A DNA stretch of 64,000 bases from contig JBDKGH010000013.1 of assembly GCA_039798265.1 (NCBI GenBank), positions 1 through 64,000 of the forward strand. The letters are read 5' to 3'. The DNA is from JBDKGH01 sp039798265. Lineage in GTDB: Bacteria; Bacteroidota; Bacteroidia; Flavobacteriales_D; Sanyastnellaceae. Below the pieces are notes generated by a model, which worked only from the letters and a program-made list of their open reading frames with translations, was not told the DNA's origin and did no database searches. Position numbers and translations under genes: made by a program. How positions within the stretch are numbered: the first letter of the stretch is position 1; each line of letters opens with the position of its first letter. Below are positions 54,601 to 61,363 of this stretch, one piece after another.

Positions 54601-54808
54601 TGAGCTTTATACGTTTATGTATGCTTATCTGCCGAGATACCGCGGATTTATCGGTGGAAATGCTGAAACAGCCCTTCAATTGATCGAGGGAAAAACCAAA
54701 CGAATCGCTGATGAAATACAGTTATTCGATACGAATGAATACAGTGTTTGGCAGAAAAAAGTAGAGCAGTTGAATTACTCTTTTTTCTCACCGCGCATTA
54801 AGCCTTGA
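51680..54808 (+). CDS. Secreted Asp-box (BNR/sortilin-like) repeat protein
   Basis: 1042 residues from the ATG at 51680; signal peptide ends ITASSQ. About eleven Asp-box motifs (S/T-x-D-x-G-x-T-W) run through the first 720 residues, for example RSLDAGRTWQM, KTMDAGKTWQK, RTADGGKTWTV, ISEDGGRTWQY, YTSDYGKTWKR and VSNDFGKNWHQ. They form one or two beta-propellers, as in sialidases and Vps10/sortilin proteins, but no sialidase catalytic set is evident. A helical coiled-coil-like segment (about 890-1020) follows. No T9SS tail is present. The gene overlaps the convergent barrel gene by 34 bp. Confidence 0.88.
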   Translation: MKYFSLLFISLVLAITASSQANPLDQFKNMRMRAIGPATTSGRVTAVDVVEGAVNTVWVGTASGGVWKSENDGYTFEPVFDKEAVIGIGSLAVDPTNPDVVWVGTGEGNPRNSQTSGKGIYRSLDAGRTWQMMGLENTKTIHRVLVNPHHSQEVYAAAMGSAWGPNADRGVFKTMDAGKTWQKILFINDSVGCADLVMDPNNPNKLFAAMWQYNRHPWFFKSGGKNSGLHRTADGGKTWTVVTDKDGFPKGEIGRIGVAVAPSNSRVVYALVECAETGLYKSEDGGYKWELVTTKGVDDRPFYYSEIYVDPKNENHLIYLHSVVSESIDGGKTWKTILPYYGVHPDHHAFWWSSVNSHFMIDGNDGGLNISEDGGRTWQYASNLPLGQFYHVNYDMATPYNVYGGLQDNGSWKGPAYVWHSSGIVEADWQELTFGDGFDVVPNPADHRFVWSMSQGGYLTYLNAETGEERFAKPVHPKGERLRFNWNAAIAQDPKNPEGVFYGSQYLHHTIDGGLSWSIISPDLTTNDTTRQKSAQSGGLTIDATAAENFCTILCIAPSEKTSGVIWVGTDDGQVQLTTDGGNAWKNVTTAINGLPKNAWIPQIVVSPHQEGGAFVVANNYRQNDWSSYLFYTSDYGKTWKRLVNDQQVKGHCLSIVQDPVEKNLLFLGTEHGLYVSNDFGKNWHQWKNDYPSVATQDLKIHPRESDLIIGTFGRALYILDDITPLRKWAANANSLFTKAIVALENPTAIQSFSKRAPGERFPADTEFAGDNRTSAARLNYFYNPAKEVGEKKEEKKVKVSIHNERGDTVRWFLHEPDTAVNIVLWDFDTNGILFPTTEKRETPKEPQGGGLEVAPGLYKVVFQLGQSKDSSTVLVQADTRATLSSDAAEQSQKIYDRFKSAVKMADTSYELLKQYKEEIEHVKSSLPALKKAEADTLVKEAGKLMEKIIQFEAYYFLPNDSKGIRDDSDLLVSELYTFMYAYLPRYRGFIGGNAETALQLIEGKTKRIADEIQLFDTNEYSVWQKKVEQLNYSFFSPRIKP

Positions 54809-55428
54809 AGACTGAAATTGTACATCAAAACAAATTGCAAGGATTGATTGAAATTTCCTTTTTGGTAATAACGACTGTAGAACTCAGCGGAAGGCGCTTC
54901 ACGAACGGGAAGAAAAGAAGCGCCAATTCGAGCGAGAACACTGAATCGATCATTGAGCTGATATTCTAATCCGCTTATTCCACCTATTTCATAGGCTAGG
55001 AAAGGAGGATCAATTTCGTAATCATAACCGTTGCTCATTAGCTTTTGATAAACAAGAGCGCCAGCGGTGATACCGATGTTGAATTTTATCTTTTTCCAAT
55101 GATAAGTGGCGCAAATAGGCACTTCAAAATAGTTTAGATGAAAAGCGTAACTAGAATTGGTAATGGAGTCAAGTTTCGCTCGGCTACCCTTTTGGATATA
55201 CTGAATACCTAATGAAGCGCTCCAGTTAGTCTTCGATGCAAGGTGCACATTGGCTCCGAGCATTCCACCAATTTTATTCCATCCTCCGAGACCATCACCA
55301 CTCATTTGGGTGGCAGAGATACCAGCATAGATAGAAGGTTGAAAAACTTGTTGAGCTTGACTGATCAAGCTTCCGAGAATAAAAACGAGAATGACGCTAT
55401 TCTTAATCCAATTCAAATTCACACGCAT
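54775..55428 (-). CDS. PorT-like outer-membrane beta-barrel protein
   Basis: 217 residues. Signal peptide ends SQAQ. Eight-stranded barrel pattern (SIYAGISATQMSGDGLGGWNKIG, GMLGANVHLASKTNWSASLGIQYIQKGSRAK, FEVPICATYHWKKIKFNIGITAG, YEIGGISGLEYQLN, FVLMYNFSL). This looks like the common outer-membrane barrel family of Bacteroidota. Its start lies inside the end of the Omp28 gene (26 bp overlap), which suggests coupling. The 3' end overlaps the Asp-box gene on the other strand. Confidence 0.82.
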   Translation of the reverse strand: MRVNLNWIKNSVILVFILGSLISQAQQVFQPSIYAGISATQMSGDGLGGWNKIGGMLGANVHLASKTNWSASLGIQYIQKGSRAKLDSITNSSYAFHLNYFEVPICATYHWKKIKFNIGITAGALVYQKLMSNGYDYEIDPPFLAYEIGGISGLEYQLNDRFSVLARIGASFLPVREAPSAEFYSRYYQKGNFNQSLQFVLMYNFSLQGLMRGEKKE

Positions 55429-56263
55429 TGAGTACCTCCTGAGTTGTATTGTCTATTACAAATGCAATTACGGTGCAGTTGCTCGTATTCCAATTCGATT
55501 GCACTGGCAAAGTAAAGCTATTTACGCTTTCTAGATTACTTGTTGGATTAGTTGCGAGTGGAACTCCATAAGCCCCGGTAGCCCCAGTGCGTAGCAAATG
55601 ATTGTGTTCGTAGTCCAATATTTCAGATGGAGTTTGATCATAATCTTCTTGAGCACTAATGATATGTGATTCTGCTAGCAAAACAATGAGGTTATACGAA
55701 CCGCTCAAATTTTCGAGAAATTGATTGTGAACGTGAATGTTCACTACGCCATCGGCGTCAATAACTTCAGCTTGAATTTGAAGCATCGTACTAGGTGTTT
55801 CGGCAAGCTGCGTATTGATGTTGGCTTCCCAAGCATTTTCGACATAGAAGTTGGAAACACCACCTTGTCTGTCAATGCGCGCGGCCGGGTTGAAGCCACC
55901 TTCTAGTTGGCCCCAATAGATATTTCCGATCTCGGTATTGTAGTCTGTTTCAAAGGGTGGATTACTTACTACTGCGAGCGTTCCAGCGTGAACAGATAGT
56001 GGAACCAGTCGTTCTCCTAACTCTTCATCAAGGGCTTTTACCATGGCAGTAGCCGGCGGGCAAAATCCACAAAGGTGTCCAGTAAATTCTTCGATGAACA
56101 CATTTTTTATAGGAGAAGCTACCGGAGTAAATGTTGGAGCGTCGCCATATTTTACAGCGTTATAGGGATTCGGCGTGGTAATAACCGGTTGTTCAATTTC
56201 ATCGCAAGAAGAAAGCAACAATACGCTTGCGGCTAGGAGTGATAGGGAAAATAATCTTTTCAT
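55403..56263 (-). CDS. Omp28-like outer-membrane lipoprotein
   Basis: 286 residues from the ATG at 56263. The signal ends in a lipobox (LLLSSC). The Omp28 domain is recognised by VFIEEFTGHLCGFCPPATAMV, a thioredoxin-like CxxC at CGFC, and SVHAGTLAVVSNPPFET, WGQLEGGFNPAARIDRQG. Omp28 is an outer-surface lipoprotein first described in Porphyromonas. It lies between the DUF6029 and barrel genes in a three-gene unit, and the CxxC motif hints at a redox or disulfide role. Confidence 0.88.
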   Translation of the reverse strand: MKRLFSLSLLAASVLLLSSCDEIEQPVITTPNPYNAVKYGDAPTFTPVASPIKNVFIEEFTGHLCGFCPPATAMVKALDEELGERLVPLSVHAGTLAVVSNPPFETDYNTEIGNIYWGQLEGGFNPAARIDRQGGVSNFYVENAWEANINTQLAETPSTMLQIQAEVIDADGVVNIHVHNQFLENLSGSYNLIVLLAESHIISAQEDYDQTPSEILDYEHNHLLRTGATGAYGVPLATNPTSNLESVNSFTLPVQSNWNTSNCTVIAFVIDNTTQEVLNACEFELD

Positions 56264-56280
56264 GGTTGATGAATTCAAGA

Positions 56281-57966
56281 TTAGAAACTGCTGGTGATTG
56301 TAACTTCAAAGCCGTTTGTGGCCGGTACTGCGCGACATACACCGCCAATGCAAAATACCCCCTCGCGGCGTTTACCATACCCAAGTGTTACGCGGTTGGC
56401 CCCGTTGATATAACCAATGGTACCAAACAAATAGTGAATACGTTTATCGCTATTCGGATTGCCATAATTGTACTGATCAATAATGGCGCAAGTCCAGTGT
56501 GGTGAGTAGGTGTACTCTGCTAGAATGGTAGCCCAGTCGCCTTTGTCTTGTTGAGTTTGAAGGGCTTGAAGCTCTACGTGTAAGTTGTTTTTCGAGTTGA
56601 ATTTGTAGTTCATTTCAACCACTTGAATATCTGCATAAACAATGCCTTTGAAGTCGTTGGTAACAGGCGTTACTTTGGTGTTGAATTCGAGGTAGAAATA
56701 CGTGAAAGCGAGAGAGAGTTTTTTCGAAATTTTCTTTTTGATTTCGATGTTGAAATCGCGCACGTACTTTGAAGGACCAAAGCCCAACGAAGAAACTTCG
56801 TAACCATAAACAGCGCCATCAACGCCTTTTAGTTGCGTGGTATCAAGGCCATTTGCGGCAGCGAAGTTGACAGAAAGAAGGGTTCCATACTTTCCACCGA
56901 GCAATGTTTCTTTTTTGAAGTTATAAAACACTTCAGCCATGTAGCTCGATTCTCCTGTAAGAGGTGTGGCGTATGGATAAAGGGTGGCCGCCAAGTTATA
57001 GGTATGTTGTTTTGTAATAGGAGGAACAAAGTTGATAGGCACATCAAAAAGTTTCAAATTGCGATCGCTACGGAAACTCATATTATCAATTGATTTTGCA
57101 GCCACATTGATGCCCAGCCCTTTTACCGAATAACTACCGTTGATGAAAATACCGTGACCTTTTTTATAGATATATCCGTTGTCATCACTCGGGTCGTTGA
57201 TTTTGGTCACATATTCGGCTGTTAGAGCGAAAGGACCATAATTGATTTGAGTGCGGCCAGCGTAAGAGGCCACGTTTTCAGGGATTTCAAGAAGTAGCGT
57301 GTCTTTTTCTAGAATACCACCAGTTTGGAATCGGCTAACAAAACTACCACCAGCGGTGATTTTCAATTTTTTGTCAGCCAATGACGGGAATAAATCATTG
57401 ATGAAAACTTCGGCATCTGCGCCACGAACAATAGAGCTGGAGTTAATCAACTTAGAATCGAATTCTAATCGTTGTTGACCATAAATAGCTTTTAGTGTTA
57501 CGCCATTCAGTGGGGTGAAAACAACACGCGCACCATCGAGGGCATTATCGATACCGAGGTTGGGTTCCCAATAAGTGCGAAGGGTAAGTCCAGAGCCAAA
57601 TTGCTCGTAGAAATTACCCACAGTGATGTCGAGATTGTCATTCTTGTAGCGAGCAAAACGATTGCCTATCCCAGTTCCTTTATATCGATTTTGTGCGCTA
57701 TAACCTTGGATGGCGTTAAAGTATGATTCGAAACGAACACCAGCGGTGAAGTTACCATAGGTGTAAAATAGATTACCAAAAGCATTAATACCCGTTTGTG
57801 GAGGAGGTACTTTGGCACCGATGAGTGAGTCTTCGGTGTATTGTTGCCAAAGCATTTGGAAGTTTCCGCGAATTTGGCCGGTCTTTGGTTTTTCTGAGGA
57901 GGTATCTTGAGCAGTTGTATTCAAGAAACCAAGCGCAATCAGGCTTGCGAGTAGTACTTTTTTCAT
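56281..57966 (-). CDS. DUF6029 outer-membrane protein
   Basis: 561 residues from the ATG at 57966; signal peptide ends TTAQ. The mature N-terminus GQIRGNFQMLWQQYTEDSLIG and AFGNLFYTYGNFTAGVRFES, followed by RYKNDNLDITVGNFYEQFGSGLTLR, are characteristic of DUF6029. The rest is an outer-membrane barrel. The function is not known. Omp28 follows 17 bp after its stop. Confidence 0.85.
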   Translation of the reverse strand: MKKVLLASLIALGFLNTTAQDTSSEKPKTGQIRGNFQMLWQQYTEDSLIGAKVPPPQTGINAFGNLFYTYGNFTAGVRFESYFNAIQGYSAQNRYKGTGIGNRFARYKNDNLDITVGNFYEQFGSGLTLRTYWEPNLGIDNALDGARVVFTPLNGVTLKAIYGQQRLEFDSKLINSSSIVRGADAEVFINDLFPSLADKKLKITAGGSFVSRFQTGGILEKDTLLLEIPENVASYAGRTQINYGPFALTAEYVTKINDPSDDNGYIYKKGHGIFINGSYSVKGLGINVAAKSIDNMSFRSDRNLKLFDVPINFVPPITKQHTYNLAATLYPYATPLTGESSYMAEVFYNFKKETLLGGKYGTLLSVNFAAANGLDTTQLKGVDGAVYGYEVSSLGFGPSKYVRDFNIEIKKKISKKLSLAFTYFYLEFNTKVTPVTNDFKGIVYADIQVVEMNYKFNSKNNLHVELQALQTQQDKGDWATILAEYTYSPHWTCAIIDQYNYGNPNSDKRIHYLFGTIGYINGANRVTLGYGKRREGVFCIGGVCRAVPATNGFEVTITSSF

Positions 57967-58070
57967 CAACGTACAGGTAGTAATGAGGGAGCAATTTACA
58001 TCCTTTTTTCCTTTAAATCTCAAGTTAGCTTTTCATCTAAATTGAACGAACGAGGTTTCCTAAAAATGAA

Positions 58071-58094
58071 AAAGCCCCCACTGAAGGAGGCTTT
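58071..58094 (-). terminator. Terminator after TlpA
   Basis: AAAGCCTCC / GGGGGCTTT on the minus strand (one G-T pair) with a 6-nt loop, then TTCATTT. It separates TlpA from the DUF6029 operon. Confidence 0.75.
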
Positions 58095-58119
58095 TGCTTA
58101 TAAAGATCAGAGTGATCAA

Positions 58120-58611
58120 TTATTTTTTTAGTTTGAGGAGCTGCTCGTGAAGCTCTTCTTCATCGCCCTCGGCGTAGTTGTTGTGCTGCCAAACAATATT
58201 TCCATTTCCATCGATGAGGAAAGTGTGCGGAACATTATTTACACCCAATGCTTGGGCGAATTGTTTGTTGGTATCCAAAAGGATGTCATATTCCCAAGAA
58301 ACACTGCTGATATAAGGAGCTACACGGGTCATACTGCGTTGGTCGTCGATAGAAACGGCAATGATTTTTACACCTGTTTCTTCTTTCCATTCGTCGTAAA
58401 GTTCAGCGTAGTTGTTAAGCTCTTTTTTGCATGGGCTGCACCAAGTGGCCCAAAAACAAATAACGATAGGCTTTCCGTCGTTGCTCAACTTTCCGGTATC
58501 AATGGTGTTTCCATTGAGGTCTTTTAAGCTAACGCTAGGGAGTTTTGCTTCTTGAGCGAATAGGCTGGATTGTAGAGTAACAGCTAGAAGAAGTAGAAGG
58601 AGTTTTTTCAT
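58120..58611 (-). CDS. TlpA-family exported thioredoxin
   Basis: 163 residues. Signal peptide ends SLFAQ. Thioredoxin fold with the active site WATWCSPCKKELNN (CxxC about 53-56) and the cis-Pro loop GVNNVPHTFLIDGNG. TlpA/ResA-type proteins keep or reduce disulfides in the periplasm, for cytochrome c maturation and other targets. A TATTTTTG box lies upstream and a terminator downstream, so it is a single-gene unit. Confidence 0.93.
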   Translation of the reverse strand: MKKLLLLLLAVTLQSSLFAQEAKLPSVSLKDLNGNTIDTGKLSNDGKPIVICFWATWCSPCKKELNNYAELYDEWKEETGVKIIAVSIDDQRSMTRVAPYISSVSWEYDILLDTNKQFAQALGVNNVPHTFLIDGNGNIVWQHNNYAEGDEEELHEQLLKLKK

Positions 58612-58630
58612 AGTCTTTTATGGTGATGGT

Positions 58631-58638
58631 CAAAAATA
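58631..58638 (-). promoter_or_regulatory. TAnnTTTG -7 box for TlpA
   Basis: TATTTTTG on the minus strand, 19 bp upstream of the TlpA start codon. Confidence 0.5.
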
Positions 58639-58703
58639 GTGCTTGGCACCTTTCAATCATTGTACCAATTCAATTAATAAATAGAATTCTTGTGTTCTTA
58701 AAA

Positions 58704-58740
58704 TAAAAAAAGCCGTCTCGGTATAACCGAGACGGCTTTA
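58704..58740 (-). terminator. Terminator after the redoxin-T9SS gene, 27-nt hairpin family
   Basis: AGCCGTCT / AGACGGCT (58711-58718, 58730-58737) with a C-G pair, GGT/ACC inner stem and ATA loop. The U-run is on the minus strand. It shares the core of the other three family members. Confidence 0.9.
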
Positions 58741-58759
58741 GCTCTAGAAGAGAATTCTA

Positions 58760-60205
58760 TTATTTGCTTACAGTCAAGCGGAGAGTTGTTGTCTCGTTGT
58801 TAGCGCGAACGTTAACAAGGTACAAACCAGAAGCCAAGTTCTCTACAGAGAATGGTACATTGTAAGTACCAGCAGCTTGGTTGCCCATGCTTTGAACGAA
58901 TACACGCTCACCCATTACGTTAACTACTTCAAAGCTTACAGTTGAATTGTTGTTCACAGTGTAAACGATGTTTGTAGCATCAGTAGCAGGGTTAGGGTAC
59001 ATACGAACTGAAGTTGCAGCAGTTACTTCTTCAACACCTACAACGGTGTTAACGTTCATACCAGCAGTTGCTTCAGCGTAGTCGTAAGAACCATCGTAAT
59101 CCCAAACGATATCACCACCGAATGAGTAAACCATCATAGCACCATCAATGTAGTTACCCCATTGTGAACCTTGCATACCGTCGCCATAAGCATCGATAGC
59201 AGTGAAGCTATAACAACCAGTTGAAGGCAACCAGATGTTTTCTTGGATGATATCACCTTCAGCGTTTGCAGAGTAATCTGGGCTAGTAGCAACTACAGTG
59301 TTGTTTTCGTCGCGGATTTCCCAGCTAGTTTCTGTAGCCCAGTTATCGAATTTGATGTCGATAACAATGTGAGTGTTAGCTTCAGTAGCCATTGCAATCG
59401 GAGCAGCCAAAGTGTTGTTAGCAGCATTACCATCTGTAGAAGTGATAGTGATTACAACATCACCAGTTACAGTAGCAGTACCAAGATCAACAGTTGCGCT
59501 TTCGAATTGAGCCAATTCACCAACCCAGTTGTAAGTGATAACTGGAGTTACACCAGTTACAGTGATAGTAGCTGATGTCATCAATTGTGAACCAAGGTTA
59601 GCGATGTCACAAACGATGTTTGCATCACCACAAGTAACAGTAGTACCAGAGTAGTTCAAAAGAGTACCGTCGTTAGCAGCAACAGTGCTACAAGCAGCAT
59701 TGCTGATGAAGTCCCAGTGAGCAGCTGCACTCAACTGACCAGTTTCAGTTACGATACCTGTTGGGCAGATAGTGTAAATAGTTGGGAAGTAAGAGATTTG
59801 GTAAAGATCAGCGATGCTAGCATCGTCGATGATTGGATATCCAGTACCTGCAGTCCAGTCACCTTGGCTGAAGTTAGCTGTAGTAGTACCAGTTGAAGTA
59901 CCAGTGATTTGAGCACCAGTGTTAGCTGCTTCACCTTCTACGAAAAGAACTACTACGTCATCTGGATGATCAGTGTGTAGAGTTTCAAGAGCACCGCTGT
60001 TGTGGTAGTTCCAACATGGACCACACCATGCAGCAGAAATATCCATAACTACAGTTTTACCTGAAGCAAGGATTTCATAAAGATTATAGGTATTACCGTT
60101 AAGGTCAGTACCTGTAAAGTCTGGGGCCAAAGAACCAGATGCCAACTGAGCTTGAGAAGCCGACATCGAGAAAACAGCCGTAAGAGCTAGTAAAATTTTC
60201 TTCAT
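58760..60205 (-). CDS. T9SS-exported thioredoxin-like protein with EISW/DGWNG-type domain
   Basis: 481 residues. Signal peptide ends SQAQ. A redoxin domain (about 22-175) has APDFTGTDLNGNTYNL, the active site SAAWCGPCWNYH (CxxC about 61-64) and a cis-Pro region ISYFPTIYTICP. Then come a beta region (about 180-280) and a swapped surface domain (about 283-372: TSWEIRDENN, then LPSTGCYSFTAIDAYGDGM), the same two-halved domain as in the first two genes. The tail VRMYPNPATDATNIVY... ending LRLTVSK is T9SS type A. Codons look strongly biased, as in a highly expressed gene. Confidence 0.93.
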   Translation of the reverse strand: MKKILLALTAVFSMSASQAQLASGSLAPDFTGTDLNGNTYNLYEILASGKTVVMDISAAWCGPCWNYHNSGALETLHTDHPDDVVVLFVEGEAANTGAQITGTSTGTTTANFSQGDWTAGTGYPIIDDASIADLYQISYFPTIYTICPTGIVTETGQLSAAAHWDFISNAACSTVAANDGTLLNYSGTTVTCGDANIVCDIANLGSQLMTSATITVTGVTPVITYNWVGELAQFESATVDLGTATVTGDVVITITSTDGNAANNTLAAPIAMATEANTHIVIDIKFDNWATETSWEIRDENNTVVATSPDYSANAEGDIIQENIWLPSTGCYSFTAIDAYGDGMQGSQWGNYIDGAMMVYSFGGDIVWDYDGSYDYAEATAGMNVNTVVGVEEVTAATSVRMYPNPATDATNIVYTVNNNSTVSFEVVNVMGERVFVQSMGNQAAGTYNVPFSVENLASGLYLVNVRANNETTTLRLTVSK

Positions 60206-60340
60206 AGCGATTTTTGATAATGGTTAATTACACGTTTGAGCCACGAATGTAGTCAAAGCCTTGAGAGGAGGACTAAGCTTTTGTCAAGAAAATAGTAAAC
60301 CTAAATTGATTATTTCACTGTTAAATTAGCCTGAATCCCT

Positions 60341-60350
60341 TGATATATCA
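60341..60350. repeat. Perfect palindrome between two divergent T9SS cargo genes
   Basis: TGATATATCA in the AT-rich gap between the divergent T9SS genes; possible operator, but only 10 bp and so weak evidence. Confidence 0.3.
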
Positions 60351-60449
60351 GTGTTTTTTTTGGTGCTATTCAAGCAAGTTTAGGTGAAAAAAAACTTTGA
60401 AAACCAAGAATTAAGCTAAAAGAATCGGTTGGTATCCTTCAAACTGTCC

Positions 60450-60457
60450 TACTTTTG
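60450..60457 (+). promoter_or_regulatory. Promoter: TTG and TAnnTTTG for the small T9SS cargo
   Basis: TACTTTTG at 60450-60457 with TTG at 60429-60431 and an 18-bp spacer. The start codon is at 60477, about 20 bp downstream. Confidence 0.65.
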
Positions 60458-60476
60458 ACTAAATCAATTTTGACGC

Positions 60477-61202
60477 ATGAAAAAATTAGTACTCCTTACA
60501 CTCGCTTCGCTTATCTACATTGGGGGCTTTTCCCAAAGTCTTTCTCTTATTGATCCTGTTAACGTGGTTACAGGTACTCTAGTTGAAATTGGAAATGGTG
60601 AGCTCGCAGCTGACTGGTCGGTTCAGAATATTTCTGAGACTACTATAGCTGTAAGAGCGCGCCGAAACGTTATCGAAGAAGTGACTGGTTCCGCGAATTA
60701 TTTTTGCTGGGGTGTGTGCTTTGGCGAAACGGTGAATGTTTCTCCTACATCAGTGAACCAAACAATGGCTCCTGGCGACATCAACAATACATTTTACGCT
60801 CACTATCGTCCAAACGGAAACGCTGGTCAGACCATTATCGAATATTGCTTTTTTGATGCCAATAATCCTGCAGATCAAATTTGTCAAACGGTCAATTTCT
60901 GTGTTGATGCTGAATGTATCGTAGGTGTCGAAGAAACGGCGTCAGCAGGCACTTTCACCAATATTTACCCTAATCCAGTAAATGGTATGGCTAACTTGAC
61001 CTACCAGTTTATTTCACGCCCTGAGAATGCTAAATTTAAGGTCTATAACATGGTGGGCGAATTGGTAAAGGAATCCAACATTGCTACGCAGTCGGGAATG
61101 ATCTTATTCCATTCTGACGATTTTAACAACGGTGTTTATGTGGTTGTACTCGAAGAAAATGGTCAAGTAGTAGATACCCAAAAGTTGATCATTTCGAAGT
61201 AA
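60477..61202 (+). CDS. Small secreted T9SS cargo protein
   Basis: 241 residues. Signal peptide ends GGFSQ. One beta-sandwich domain (about 20-150) with Cys pairs (YFCWGVCFGET, IEYCFF, ICQTVNFCVDAEC) precedes a T9SS type A tail (NIYPNPVNGMANLTYQF, FKVYNMVGELVKES, ending KLIISK). It should be secreted and possibly attached to surface LPS after sortase processing. No enzyme motif is seen. It has a full -33/-7 promoter and a downstream terminator, so it stands alone. Confidence 0.88.
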   Translation: MKKLVLLTLASLIYIGGFSQSLSLIDPVNVVTGTLVEIGNGELAADWSVQNISETTIAVRARRNVIEEVTGSANYFCWGVCFGETVNVSPTSVNQTMAPGDINNTFYAHYRPNGNAGQTIIEYCFFDANNPADQICQTVNFCVDAECIVGVEETASAGTFTNIYPNPVNGMANLTYQFISRPENAKFKVYNMVGELVKESNIATQSGMILFHSDDFNNGVYVVVLEENGQVVDTQKLIISK

Positions 61203-61224
61203 TCATTTGTAAATCAATACAGTG

Positions 61225-61257
61225 ATGGCCGCGTTCCAAACGCGGCCATTTTTTTTG
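61225..61257 (+). terminator. Terminator after the small T9SS cargo gene
   Basis: TGGCCGCGTT / AACGCGGCCA, perfect 10-bp arms around CCA, followed by a T-run. Confidence 0.92.
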
Positions 61258-61363
61258 TGCAAAAGTCGTTTGGCAACTCGTGTGGAATGTTAACGGTTTA
61301 AACAAAAAAGAATGTCTTTACCGTGCTATTTTAGCCGCCCTTTAATGATCATCTGCAAAAGGA

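Noticed and set aside
60206..60476. Possible structured RNA in the gap between two divergent T9SS genes
   Set aside because: Only a 10-bp palindrome and AT-rich sequence are present; promoters explain the gap adequately.
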